DNA of 64,000 bases from Williamsia sp. 1135 (GTDB lineage Bacteria > Actinomycetota > Actinomycetes > Mycobacteriales > Mycobacteriaceae): contig NZ_MJEI01000082.1 of assembly GCF_002095395.1 (NCBI RefSeq), positions 16,545-80,544 on the forward strand, in the 5' to 3' direction. Under the pieces are notes generated by a model that did no database searches, was not told where the DNA came from, and saw nothing but the letters and a program-made list of their open reading frames with translations. This document shows positions 1 through 8,241 of the stretch, in pieces. How positions within the stretch are numbered: the stretch's first letter is position 1; every line of letters begins with the position of its first letter. The translations under genes and the position numbers were made by a program.

Positions 1-576
1 TGGGCCCAGCGTTGATTGCCACGGGCGGGCGGCGCTGAGGACGTCGAGCAGCCCCGACGCCACAAGCACGGCCACGACGGCCAGTGCGCCGAGGGTGAGA
101 AAGAAAATGTGCGGAGCTGGCGTGGTTTTGATGAGCACGACCAGCAGCACCGCTGCGGCAAGAACAGCGGCAACACTGCCTGCGACGGTGGCCGCGGTCT
201 GGGTCGTCGGTACCGGCGCGATCGAGTTCTGGGCCCAATAGGTCGGCGAGATGTTGTTGTAGATGCTGGCCAGTGCCACCGCGCACAGCAGGTACGCCAG
301 CAGACCGATGACGACCGCGCTCGCGACTACTCCCCCGGCGAACATCGACAGATGCACACCGAGATCCACTGGGCGCCGCCGCGTGTCTTTCGGGTCGTCT
401 GCGTCGATGAAGGAGCGCTCCGGCTCGGGCGGTTGCGGCGCGACCTCATAGGCCCGGGTGGTGTTGTCGGGGGTGCCGCGCTGGTATCCGGTGTACGGGT
501 CGAGATGCGGAGTGCGGGTGTAGGGGTCCTGGTTGTAGCCGTAGAACCGGTCGTCGCGCTCGTGAGGGCTGCTCAT
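1..576 (-). CDS. Membrane protein of the transfer region, cut by the window edge
   Basis: The reading frame runs from an ATG at 576 to the window start without a stop, so only the first 192 codons are visible. The first 65 residues are polar and rich in Tyr, Pro and Asp. Three hydrophobic stretches follow, near residues 75-105, 125-150 and 155-180, so it is a multi-pass membrane protein. The start overlaps the stop of the upstream gene (ATGA), so it belongs to the small minus-strand operon starting near 1971. I do not recognise the family. Its position beside mobilization genes suggests a transfer or maintenance accessory role, which is inference only. Confidence 0.7.
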   Translation of the reverse strand, partial: MSSPHERDDRFYGYNQDPYTRTPHLDPYTGYQRGTPDNTTRAYEVAPQPPEPERSFIDADDPKDTRRRPVDLGVHLSMFAGGVVASAVVIGLLAYLLCAVALASIYNNISPTYWAQNSIAPVPTTQTAATVAGSVAAVLAAAVLLVVLIKTTPAPHIFFLTLGALAVVAVLVASGLLDVLSAARPWQSTLGP

Positions 577-1160
577 TGGAGGTGCCTGTGGGTGTTGCTG
601 CGGTTTTGTGCGACGCGGTCTTGGCGCGCCAGATGGGCCGGCCGTTGCGCTGAGACGGCTGTCTGGGTGGGGCTGCTTGCCTGATCTTCCTTCGGGCCGG
701 GCGACAAGGGACCGGCCGCGCGATTCGCGGGATCTAGTCCCTTGAGTTGGCGGTTCTCTTGTCGTGCGGCAGCGACATTCGCGGAGACTGTGGACTCGAC
801 GTGTCCGTTGAACTCGTGCTGAAAGCGATGGAAGTGTTCGATGGTGGACTGGTGCGCTGAGGAGCCTTGGTGTGGATGGAACGGTTCTTCGCCCATCGGA
901 TACGGCGGCATCGAGTTGCGGTCGGCGAACCATTGGGTCACTTCGGGTGAGCCCGGTCCGTGTTTGCTGAGCAGTTTCCAGCCGTCTGTCAGTTCGCTCA
1001 GCCCGAACTGTTCGTCGTGCTGTCCGTAGGTGGCTATCTCCGTGATGGCGGTCTTGAACCACTGGTACACGTTGTCTTGAGGTTCCACGTGGGACAGCTC
1101 AAACTCTGCCTGTCGCAGCTTGTTCGATGTTGCTGATTGCTCTTGCTGGGGACTGCTCAT
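573..1160 (-). CDS. Hypothetical cytoplasmic protein, transfer-region operon
   Basis: A 195-residue hydrophilic protein with no signal peptide or membrane segment. The N-terminal 120 residues look like a folded helical domain with many aromatic residues. The last 60 are low-complexity, rich in Gln, Ala, Pro and Arg. It starts 2 bases after the upstream gene ends and overlaps the next gene by 4 bases, so the four genes at 1-1971 are probably one transcript. I recognise no family. Confidence 0.65.
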   Translation of the reverse strand: MSSPQQEQSATSNKLRQAEFELSHVEPQDNVYQWFKTAITEIATYGQHDEQFGLSELTDGWKLLSKHGPGSPEVTQWFADRNSMPPYPMGEEPFHPHQGSSAHQSTIEHFHRFQHEFNGHVESTVSANVAAARQENRQLKGLDPANRAAGPLSPGPKEDQASSPTQTAVSAQRPAHLARQDRVAQNRSNTHRHLQ

Positions 1161-1162
1161 GT

Positions 1163-1555
1163 CTATATCTGCCTCGCTTTCGTGTTCTCGCTCGTCTGGT
1201 TTGTGCGTCTGATGTGACCCGGCTGGGCTGGGGTTGCGGCGGAGGACGGGGCCGCGGCACGCGGCTGTCCGGTGCCGGCATCGAGCGGCCCTGCCGCCCG
1301 AGTCGCAGGACTCTGGTCGCGTCCCGGGGCTTGCATAGCGCGGGCGTCGGCGTGGTAGTACCCGGCGTATTCGCGGTGTCGGTCGGTCGCGGCCGGGTCG
1401 AGAAGCACGGTGTTGGCCAGGCTTTCGGCGTGGTGGGCGGCTGAGCGTTCACGTTCGGAACCGGGTTCGGCGGCGACGGCCTCATGGATGGACTGTCGGG
1501 CCTCTTCGAGGATCGCGCCGACGCCGTCAGAGGGTGCGCGGTCTGCGCTGCTCAT
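1163..1555 (-). CDS. Hypothetical small hydrophilic protein
   Basis: A 130-residue protein. Residues 10-70 look alpha-helical, with many His and Glu, and the C-terminal half is Pro/Ala-rich and probably disordered. The ATG overlaps the stop of the preceding gene by four bases, indicating translational coupling. Longer reading frames on both strands over the same bases have Arg/Pro-rich translations typical of high-GC shadow frames, so this frame is preferred because it fits the operon. Function unknown. Confidence 0.55.
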   Translation of the reverse strand: MSSADRAPSDGVGAILEEARQSIHEAVAAEPGSERERSAAHHAESLANTVLLDPAATDRHREYAGYYHADARAMQAPGRDQSPATRAAGPLDAGTGQPRAAAPSSAATPAQPGHIRRTNQTSENTKARQI

Positions 1556-1971
1556 GCGCTGACCGCGTCAGGTGCTGGTGGCTGCGATGACTGTGTCCCG
1601 AGGTCGTCGCTGGGGCCGGCGGTGGTGGGCACGTCAGCCTTCGGGGTAGTTTCGGCATCGGAGATTTGTTTGCGCCGGCCGCGTGCGGCGACGAGAGCTC
1701 CTTCGGGTTTAAGGCCGATCTCGGAGAGGATAGATGCCTTGGCCCCGTGCGTCTTTGCCAGTTCGTAGGCATCGAAGACCGCGTCCTCGTCCTCGGTCTG
1801 CCGCCTCGCGAGGGCCCGTTCCTGCGCGGTGCGATCGGCCTTATTGCTTTCGTAGGTGGCGACGGCGGCGGCCAGGTCTGCGATCTTTTGTTCGGTGTCG
1901 GACGGAATGATTTGCTGGCGATAGGCGTCGAGCACGCTGCTCGATGTCGCCTTGCTCTTGCTGGTGGCCAC
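1552..1971 (-). CDS. Hypothetical protein, first gene of the minus-strand operon
   Basis: A 139-residue protein with a basic, Ser/Lys-rich N-terminus, a helical and possibly coiled-coil centre (residues 20-75) rich in Glu, Gln and Arg, and a disordered Pro/Thr-rich tail. It is the promoter-proximal gene of the operon that runs down to the window start. Tandem 9-bp repeats sit about 50 bases upstream. Small helical proteins at this position in mobile elements are often DNA-binding or relaxosome accessory proteins, but no recognisable motif supports that here. Confidence 0.6.
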   Translation of the reverse strand: MATSKSKATSSSVLDAYRQQIIPSDTEQKIADLAAAVATYESNKADRTAQERALARRQTEDEDAVFDAYELAKTHGAKASILSEIGLKPEGALVAARGRRKQISDAETTPKADVPTTAGPSDDLGTQSSQPPAPDAVSA

Positions 1972-2020
1972 TGCTGCCCCTTCCGGTTTTTTGGTGAAAA
2001 GTTGCCGAACCTCCCGGCGA

Positions 2021-2047
2021 TGTATCTAATGTATCTAATGTTTCTAA
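2021..2047 (+). repeat. Three tandem 9-bp direct repeats (operator or iteron)
   Basis: TGTATCTAA occurs at 2021-2029 and 2030-2038, followed by TGTTTCTAA at 2039-2047. The 9-bp period is close to one helical turn, and the repeats lie about 50 bases upstream of the minus-strand operon starting at 1971. This arrangement suits a repressor that binds side by side, for instance a ribbon-helix-helix protein. An iteron role is the alternative. Confidence 0.6.
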
Positions 2048-2377
2048 TTCCGCAAGGGAGGCCGACATGGGCGTGGTGACCGAAGGCATGACCCTGGTCC
2101 TGAGCTTCTCTAGAGCGGGACACTGTCGTTGGGAGGACGACTGCGAAAATGGCAGTGCGCGTGGATGTTTTTGGTCTGAGTCACTGAGAGTGGCAGCGGG
2201 ACAGAAAAAGTGCCAAATGCGGGAGCAAGATATTCCAAAACCCAATGGTTTTGGCTTGCGCCTGCGGCGAGCGCCCGCCAGGGTGGGCGGTGTGAGGTCG
2301 GCCGGCGGCGGTGGGCCGGTCGAGCAGTTGGCGGTCGCGGGCGGAGACGCGACCGACGGAAATGACGGGGGCAGCAG
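2048..2377. other. Intergenic region with a candidate origin of transfer
   Basis: No convincing gene is present; the reading frames across it have unlikely composition. It separates the minus-strand operon from the plus-strand mobC-like and relaxase genes and holds the inverted repeat at 2235-2254. The stretch 2110-2250 is richer in A and T than its surroundings, as expected for a region that must melt. Confidence 0.5.
2235..2254 (+). other. Putative oriT inverted repeat
   Basis: CCAAAAC and GTTTTGG form perfect 7-bp arms around a 6-base loop. The sequence just 3' is CTTGCGCCTGCGG. Relaxases of the MobA/MobL type commonly recognise such a hairpin beside a GC-rich nick site that often contains TGCGCC. 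The hairpin is about 120 bp upstream of the mobC-like gene and 560 bp upstream of the relaxase, the usual place for a cognate oriT. The nick position is not established. Confidence 0.5.
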
Positions 2378-2815
2378 GTGCGGGCAGTGAGCAGGGGCGG
2401 GTACCGCGCCCACACCTCGGGGCAGCCGCGCAGGCCGCGTCAGGTGTGGTTGTCGGAGGAGGAGCGGGCCGTGATCGAGCGGGCCGCGGCGCAGATGGAG
2501 TTGACGCCGATGGCGTTCGTCGCTGCCGCCGGCGTGCGGGCAGCGAAGGCCGCCACCGGCAGCGAGACGGCCGTGACCGAGAAGGGTTCGGCGGCGGTGC
2601 CGCTCGATGTGGCCCAGGCCCGGGAGTTGCTCGATGAGGTCCGGCGGTTGCGCCGATTGATGGGCAATGTGGCCGGCAACCTCAACGATGTGGCCCGGCA
2701 CGCGAACTCCACCGGGCAGCTCGCGCCCGAAACCGCGGCGGTCCTGGACTTCGTGCGCCGCACCAATGAGCGCACCGATGCCGAACTCATGGGGTTGTTG
2801 CGGAGGCTGCGGTGA
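2378..2815 (+). CDS. MobC-like relaxosome accessory protein
   Basis: A 145-residue basic protein. Residues 20-50 (QVWLSEEERAVIERAAAQME) match the usual start of plasmid mobilization proteins of the MobC family, with a ribbon-helix-helix-like DNA-binding segment. The C-terminal half has the motif N-x3-GNLNDVARHAN (residues near 95-110), very typical of MobC. Its role would be to bind oriT and help the relaxase melt and nick DNA. It overlaps the relaxase gene by four bases (GTGA), so the two are translated together. The start could be GTG 2378 or GTG 2387. Confidence 0.85.
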   Translation: MRAVSRGGYRAHTSGQPRRPRQVWLSEEERAVIERAAAQMELTPMAFVAAAGVRAAKAATGSETAVTEKGSAAVPLDVAQARELLDEVRRLRRLMGNVAGNLNDVARHANSTGQLAPETAAVLDFVRRTNERTDAELMGLLRRLR

Positions 2816-4413
2816 TCGACAAGATCGGGCGCGGCTGGGACGCACCCGGTCTCATCTCGTACCTGATGGGGCCGGGCCGGAGCAATGAGCACACCCGCCC
2901 TACGGTGATCGCGTCGTGGCAGTCCGACCCGGGCGCGCTGCAACCGGCACAGATCGGCCCCGACGACTTTGACTTCGACCCGGCGGGCATGGCCGCGTTG
3001 CGGGCGCATGTGCAGGCCCCGGCCGACGCGGCGGGTCTGCCCCGTCGCCAGCCCGCCGAGGGCGAGCCGGGGTTCACCAAACACGGCTATGTGTGGCACT
3101 GCTCGATCGCTCTGCCCGCTGGCGATGGAGCGCTCAGCCATGAGCAGTGGGGCCAGATTGCCGCCGACGTGATGGACCGCACCGGCATAGCCCCGGCCAC
3201 TGATCCCGGGGGGTGCCGGTGGGTCGCCGTGCATCACGGCAGCAGCGCGCAGGGCAACGACCACATTCACATCGCGGCCACCCTGGTTCGTCAGGACACC
3301 GGCACACGGTTCTACCCCAAGAACGACTTTCACGTGGTCCGATCAGTGGCGCGGGACTGGGAGCAGCGGCTGGGTCTGACTGAAACCGAACAAGACGATC
3401 GCAGCGCCGACCGGGCGGCCACGCGCGGCGAGCAGGAGAAGACCACCCGCCAGCGCGCCGCGGGCCGGTTGCGTGATCGCCCGCGCACCGACACGGCCGA
3501 GACGATCCGCGGGCAGCTGCGACAAACGGTCGCCGAAACGGCCGCCACCGCAGGATCACCCGATGAGTTCCTGGCCGGTCTGCGCGCTCACGGGATGCTG
3601 GTCCATCTGCGCCGCGACGGCGCCGGAGCGGTCAGCGGGTACGCGGTAGCCGATCCCGAGTTCACGACCAAGGCAGGCAAGCCGGTGTTCTACGGCGGCG
3701 GCAAACTCGCGTCGGATCTGTCGTGGCCGAAGATCACCGCAGGCCTTGCCCGCCACGGCGGCCCGCTGCCCGAGCGGCCGGCAGAAAAGATCACCTGGGA
3801 TCTGACCTCGCAGAAACTCCGCGAGGCCGCCGGTGCCGTCGTCCTCGCCCGAAGCGAGCTGCGCTCCACAGGAGATGATCGAGTCCGCGGCGACATCGCC
3901 GTGGCCGGACAACGGCTGCTGGTCGCCTACTCACGGGTCACCGACGGCACGCACCCCGAACCGGGACGGCCCCGCACCGCAGCGGTGTGGCACGGGCACC
4001 GCTCCGCCCGCGCCGCCCGCGCCGCCCAGCCGCGCAGCCCGCAGACCGGACCGGCGGCAGCAGCCGCTGATGCCCTCAACGACGCCGCCCGTCACCTACT
4101 GGCGTTGCGGATGGTCGCCGAACGCGGCCCGTCCCGGAGCGCCAGTATCGAACTCGCCGTCGCCCTGGCCGGGCTCATGCTCGAAATCGCTGCGTGGCAC
4201 GAACACCGCCACCAACCACACGCCGCCAGCGCCGCCCGCTCTAGCGCGAACCACGTCCGCGCCGGCGCACCGCAAGCACTCACTCCCACCGCGCCGGCCA
4301 CTGCCCCGCGCACCGATACTGCTCCGCGCGCACCGGCACTTGCCCCGCGCCCAGGCCTGCCCCAGCACCGGGGCCGATCCCCGCAGCCCCCACCGAAAGG
4401 ACCGACACGATGA
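2812..4413 (+). CDS. Relaxase (MobA/VirD2-like mobilization nuclease)
   Basis: A 533-residue protein whose N-terminal 200 residues form the relaxase domain. The three-histidine metal-binding motif is at residues 141-153 (HHGSSAQGNDHIHIA), and a candidate catalytic tyrosine is Tyr17 in LISYLMG. It would nick oriT, stay bound to the 5' end and be transferred with the strand. The region after residue 210 is charged and then Pro/Ala/Arg-rich, with a possible small globular segment at 245-310. The GTG start overlaps mobC, and the stop overlaps the next gene's ATG by four bases. Confidence 0.92.
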   Translation: MIDKIGRGWDAPGLISYLMGPGRSNEHTRPTVIASWQSDPGALQPAQIGPDDFDFDPAGMAALRAHVQAPADAAGLPRRQPAEGEPGFTKHGYVWHCSIALPAGDGALSHEQWGQIAADVMDRTGIAPATDPGGCRWVAVHHGSSAQGNDHIHIAATLVRQDTGTRFYPKNDFHVVRSVARDWEQRLGLTETEQDDRSADRAATRGEQEKTTRQRAAGRLRDRPRTDTAETIRGQLRQTVAETAATAGSPDEFLAGLRAHGMLVHLRRDGAGAVSGYAVADPEFTTKAGKPVFYGGGKLASDLSWPKITAGLARHGGPLPERPAEKITWDLTSQKLREAAGAVVLARSELRSTGDDRVRGDIAVAGQRLLVAYSRVTDGTHPEPGRPRTAAVWHGHRSARAARAAQPRSPQTGPAAAAADALNDAARHLLALRMVAERGPSRSASIELAVALAGLMLEIAAWHEHRHQPHAASAARSSANHVRAGAPQALTPTAPATAPRTDTAPRAPALAPRPGLPQHRGRSPQPPPKGPTR

Positions 4414-5789
4414 CCGCACCCGAGAGCGACGTCCCTACCCTGTCGCTGCCCCGTAGCGAACTGCTGGCCTACGCGATGGCCGCCCGCATGGTCTCCGGCG
4501 CTCTGCGCGCCCGCCGCGAAGCCAACGGCCGCGCCGCGTGGGCCGACGACGAGCACGGGGCGCGAATGGAGCTGGCCGCCGATGCCGCTGCGATCGACCT
4601 ACTCACCCCGGCGCAAGCCGAGCAGTGGAACCGAATCGTCGCGGACGGAGACGCGGTGTCAGTCCGCCACGACCCCGCAGGGATGGTCGTCTCCCACGCC
4701 GACCTCCCCGACGGATCACAGGTCGTTCAAGGCGTCCTTGGTGACCGCGTGGTCACCGTCGCCGCCGGCAGCCAGCAGACCGGGCAGCAGGTGCAGGACT
4801 GGCTCGCAGACTCCCCCACCCACGACCGGCTCACCGATCTACGGTCGGTGGCCACAGACATCGCGGACGACCGGGCGGCCACCCTGACCCCGGACGCCGA
4901 GTCCAAGGTGCGAGTCGATGACGATCTGCTCACCGGGGCAGTGCCGGAGGTCGACCCGGAGCCAGAGCAGTTGCAGACGTTGGCTGAGCGGCTCGACGGG
5001 CGCATACCGGCGCGGGTGTTCGACGACCCGCGGTGGGGTCTGGCGGAGAAACGATTCGCCGAATACACCACAGCCGGTGCCGATCCCGATGTGCTCGCTG
5101 ACGCGGTGGCCGGGCTGAGCTTCGACGCGAAAGTCCGCACCCCGGCCGGACTGGCCGCGTGGCAACTGCACCGGACGATGAAAGGGATGACAGAGCCCGC
5201 GACCGAAGACCAGGCCCGCCGCGAAGCCGCCGTCGAATGGCTGGCCACCGAAGCCGGCACCGGCCCGGACGACCGTGCGCGGGCTGCCCGACTCATCGGA
5301 CAGTTCGATGACGCTTTCGACGCGCAGCTGGCCGACAAATACCCCGGGCTGCTCAACGCCGCCGACGCCCAGTTCCACGATCACAACGGGCGCAGCGCCT
5401 CCGAACACGACCTCGCCGCCGAGCACGAGCAGACAGCAGAACGCGCCGACGACGAGCACCTGGCCGTCATCTCCGCCCCCGCCGACACCAGCGACGAGCA
5501 CCTCACCGCCTCCCCCGAGGAACCGGAGCTCGCAGACGACCGCGACAGTGACTACGGCATGGCCGTCGACCACGAGCACACCGCGGCCGACGAACAGCAG
5601 CACGCCCAGCACGCCGAATCCGATCGCAGCGAACTCGCCGCAGGGCCTGTGCAAGCTGCCGCCGCTCCCCTGGCGACGACCGGCCCCGCCGCAACGCAGG
5701 GCCAGTCACGCGGAAAGCGGGTAGCTGCCGCTCGCCCGGCACGCACCCAACAGAAGACCCAGACCCGCGTACGCCCCCGCACAGGATGA
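4410..5789 (+). CDS. Relaxase-linked hypothetical protein with acidic repetitive tail
   Basis: A 459-residue protein. Residues 1-300 look folded, with repeated helical segments. Residues 315-420 are strongly acidic and His/Glu/Asp-rich, with near-repeats such as AADEHEQTAERADDEH and VDHEHTAADEQQHAQH, probably disordered. The final 40 residues switch to basic (Arg/Lys). The charge asymmetry could suit a protein that binds DNA with its tail, or a relaxase chaperone or secretion substrate. The start overlaps the relaxase stop (ATGA), so they are co-translated. No family recognised. Confidence 0.7.
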   Translation: MTAPESDVPTLSLPRSELLAYAMAARMVSGALRARREANGRAAWADDEHGARMELAADAAAIDLLTPAQAEQWNRIVADGDAVSVRHDPAGMVVSHADLPDGSQVVQGVLGDRVVTVAAGSQQTGQQVQDWLADSPTHDRLTDLRSVATDIADDRAATLTPDAESKVRVDDDLLTGAVPEVDPEPEQLQTLAERLDGRIPARVFDDPRWGLAEKRFAEYTTAGADPDVLADAVAGLSFDAKVRTPAGLAAWQLHRTMKGMTEPATEDQARREAAVEWLATEAGTGPDDRARAARLIGQFDDAFDAQLADKYPGLLNAADAQFHDHNGRSASEHDLAAEHEQTAERADDEHLAVISAPADTSDEHLTASPEEPELADDRDSDYGMAVDHEHTAADEQQHAQHAESDRSELAAGPVQAAAAPLATTGPAATQGQSRGKRVAAARPARTQQKTQTRVRPRTG

Positions 5790-5886
5790 CGTCGACGACA
5801 CGCTGTCCCCGCGTCATGCATCACCGCGTGGTTCCCCGAAAGCACACCCCTCTGACACACCGACCCCAAGACAGGAGACACCGAAC

Positions 5887-6384
5887 ATGAACGCCATCAA
5901 CATCAACCACGACGCCGGACCGGACTGGCGGTACATCCCGTCACCGCTGCCGTGGCAAGGTGCGATCGGGGTTGCCGCGTCGGGGATCGTGGCCGCTGCG
6001 CTGGCTCACTACACCGCCCACGCCGCCCGCAGCGGCGACGGCGCGTTCGCTGCCATGATGGGCAGGCTCCATGACGTGATCACCGGCTTCTGGGCGTTCG
6101 TCACCGGCCCAGCGGTACTGACCCTGCTGGCGCTGGCCGGTGCGGCCGGAGTCGTGGCCGTCCACCTTGTCTGCGCCCGCCGCTATGGCCTCGCGCCCGC
6201 GTCACCTAAGCAGTATCGAGAAGCGATCAGCGCCGCCGCGCTGTCAGCGGCCGGCGTCTTCGCGGCTGGGTATCACTACACCGCAATCGAATCCAAACTG
6301 ACAGCACCGTCCAGCTTCGCTGAGATGGGGGCGGTGGTGTGCCTGGCCATTACAGGGGGCGCGGTCATCGCGCTCCGGCGGTAA
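5887..6384 (+). CDS. Small membrane protein downstream of relaxase
   Basis: A 165-residue protein with four likely transmembrane segments, near residues 24-45, 62-90, 108-128 and 140-163. A good ribosome binding site (AGGAGA) lies just upstream of the ATG at 5887. It follows the relaxase-linked gene by about 100 bases in the same direction and is probably the last gene of the mobilization operon, facing the convergent minus-strand operon that ends at 6451. No family assigned. Confidence 0.65.
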   Translation: MNAININHDAGPDWRYIPSPLPWQGAIGVAASGIVAAALAHYTAHAARSGDGAFAAMMGRLHDVITGFWAFVTGPAVLTLLALAGAAGVVAVHLVCARRYGLAPASPKQYREAISAAALSAAGVFAAGYHYTAIESKLTAPSSFAEMGAVVCLAITGGAVIALRR

Positions 6385-6450
6385 AAATAGCCCACACTGG
6401 CCACCACGTCTTCACGACGCGGCGACGGGCGGGCCTCCCGTGAACCGAAT

Positions 6451-6768
6451 CTAGTCTGACGCCCGTTGTGTGCGGGCAGCGTCGACGAGCCCGAAGCTCT
6501 GGGGATCAGAGATGAGACGGTTCACGGTGTATCCAAGGGTGGCCGGCCCGGAATCACCTCTGGCCGTCAGGACGATGGCCGCACGGTTCCCTGCGGGTTC
6601 GATCACGACTTCGAGATCTACCCCGTCGTCGAGTTGAGCTGTCAGATGTGAGGTCCACTGTGGCGCGGTCCGCGTGTCTCCGGGGAGCTCGACGTAGACC
6701 GCGGCAATCACCGGCTCATCGGAGTTCGGGTGGCTCGTGGTCGGCATGGCTACTGCTACGCGTGGCAT
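6451..6768 (-). CDS. Hypothetical protein, last gene of the transfer operon
   Basis: Taking the ATG at 6768 gives 105 residues and leaves 4 bases after the transglycosylase stop, the normal spacing in this operon. A longer frame from 6831 would overlap that gene by 59 bases. The protein has alternating beta-like segments, no membrane segment and no recognised motif. Function unknown. Confidence 0.6.
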   Translation of the reverse strand: MPRVAVAMPTTSHPNSDEPVIAAVYVELPGDTRTAPQWTSHLTAQLDDGVDLEVVIEPAGNRAAIVLTARGDSGPATLGYTVNRLISDPQSFGLVDAARTQRASD

Positions 6769-6772
6769 CGGT

Positions 6773-7276
6773 TTAGCGCGCGGGAGCGGTGGTGAACATC
6801 GAGCGCACGTCCTTGCGAACGGTAGGGTCATCGACTCGCGCCAGTCCGCCTCGGTATGCCGCCGCGATCGATACCGGATCGGTCCGGTGGCCGGCGGACC
6901 GCAGGTTGGTGACCGTCATGCAGTCCAGTCGTACGAGGGCACCGATGGCGTCTGCGATGTCGAAGGGTGAGGCGATGCCGTTGCCGTCGTCGTCGGCGCC
7001 GTAGACAGCGAACATCGAGGGGAGCAGTTGGGCGGGGCCTTCGGCACCGCTCGGGGAGATCGCATCGGTGCGCCATCGGGATTCAGCCCACACCTGCGTC
7101 GCGATGAACTCGGGGGTGACTTCGGTGTGCGCGCATTGCAACGGGCCAGTGGCCACGGCGTGCTGGTACGCGGAAGGAACATCTACCGGGGTGCTGTGGG
7201 CTGGACCTGAGCCGCTGACCACGAGGGCGGCAGCTAGTGCGCATGTTGTAAGTGTGCTCGTGACTGAGACTTTCAT
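6773..7276 (-). CDS. Secreted SLT-type lytic transglycosylase
   Basis: A 167-residue protein with a signal peptide (residues 1-28, cleavage near AHS-TP). The SLT signature is QVWAESRWRTDAISPSGAEG, with catalytic Glu65, followed by GPAQLLPSMFAVYGADDDGNGIASPFD, which matches the lytic transglycosylase domain used in conjugation. It would open peptidoglycan locally for the transfer channel. A second SLT domain occurs in the NlpC/P60 protein at 20122-21222, so the system carries two wall-opening enzymes. Confidence 0.85.
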   Translation of the reverse strand: MKVSVTSTLTTCALAAALVVSGSGPAHSTPVDVPSAYQHAVATGPLQCAHTEVTPEFIATQVWAESRWRTDAISPSGAEGPAQLLPSMFAVYGADDDGNGIASPFDIADAIGALVRLDCMTVTNLRSAGHRTDPVSIAAAYRGGLARVDDPTVRKDVRSMFTTAPAR

Positions 7277-7492
7277 GTGGTGCCCATCTCCTCGGTTCGA
7301 GTTTCGGTTCTGTGGGTGTGGGTGTGGCCGGAGTGCGCGCCGCTGGGGAGGGACGCGTTTCCGGCCACACCCGCGCCGCCGGTCAGCGAAGAGTCTGGGA
7401 GTGTGCTGACCAACGACGAGTTTGGTGATGCCTGCCGCTGCGAGTGCTGCTTCGCTGGGTCAGGCCGAGCGCCCGGTGGCCGTTGCTGTCGG

Positions 7493-8179
7493 TCAGCACA
7501 CCGTCCACCAGGTGTCGCCGCACGGGTTGGACCGGACCTGTCCGGTCCAACCCGTGCGATGAAGTATGTGTGTGCACTGCGCGGCTATGTCGTCGGGTAC
7601 TGACACCCCGTCCTGGTCGGAGTGCACTGAGAGGACGGTGGGTTCGACTTCGATGCGGCCGTCGCCGCGGCACCACAATTCGATGCTCAACGTCGCCCAC
7701 GGGGCGCTGGAGTGCAGCACCTCGAAGGCTCTGACGAACGCTTCGAGCGAGACGGTGGTGTCGGCGGCGACCAGAAGGTCGGGGCGGGCGGCGACCAACG
7801 CTGCCCAGTCGATCACGGCCCACGTGCAGCCGTAGCCCCGCTGGAGCTGATGGACTTGTCCGTTGCACTGCTCGAAGAGCAGATCCCAGGCAGGGGCGTG
7901 CAGGTCTTGATATGCCCGAAAGTGGGCAATGTCGGCGGCGCACGCGGTGCACTGGGGGCTGGTGTGCCGGATCTCGAGCAACTGCGTGGACTTGTGGGGC
8001 AGGTACACCACCTCGTAGCCGAGGCTGGCGTAGTCGTCGTCGAGCACCGACACCGAGTAGCTGTCGTCGTAGAGCGAGCGCACGGCGTCACCGGCACTGA
8101 AATGCCCTGGCAGGTGCCAGGGCCCGTCCGGATGAAAGGCCCTGCTGCGGTAGTCCGGCGCGGTATCGGAAGAGTTCAT
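7493..8179 (-). CDS. Hypothetical protein with a palindrome near its 3' end
   Basis: A 228-residue soluble protein with no signal peptide. It has a Cys pair in PQCTACAAD (about residues 75-83) that could bind metal, and aromatic and acidic residues throughout. A nearly overlapping frame (7383-7952) has a worse composition and was not chosen. The last 22 codons contain a perfect 18-bp-arm inverted repeat, so either the protein ends in a structured mRNA region or the true coding end is earlier. It lies between the transglycosylase and a small membrane gene of the same operon. Function unknown. Confidence 0.55.
   Translation of the reverse strand: MNSSDTAPDYRSRAFHPDGPWHLPGHFSAGDAVRSLYDDSYSVSVLDDDYASLGYEVVYLPHKSTQLLEIRHTSPQCTACAADIAHFRAYQDLHAPAWDLLFEQCNGQVHQLQRGYGCTWAVIDWAALVAARPDLLVAADTTVSLEAFVRAFEVLHSSAPWATLSIELWCRGDGRIEVEPTVLSVHSDQDGVSVPDDIAAQCTHILHRTGWTGQVRSNPCGDTWWTVC
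7520..7557. repeat. Perfect 38-bp inverted repeat with 2-base loop
   Basis: The arms GCACGGGTTGGACCGGAC (7520-7537) and GTCCGGTCCAACCCGTGC (7540-7557) are exact reverse complements separated by CT. It lies inside the 3' end of the 7493-8179 reading frame. It could act as an internal terminator or attenuator that lowers expression of the distal genes, as a cruciform binding site, or as an mRNA processing hairpin. Confidence 0.8.
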
Positions 8180-8241
8180 CGCCCGTCTCTCCTTCTGTGT
8201 CAGCTGGTTTCAGTGCTGTGGTTGTGGCGGTCGGCCCATAG

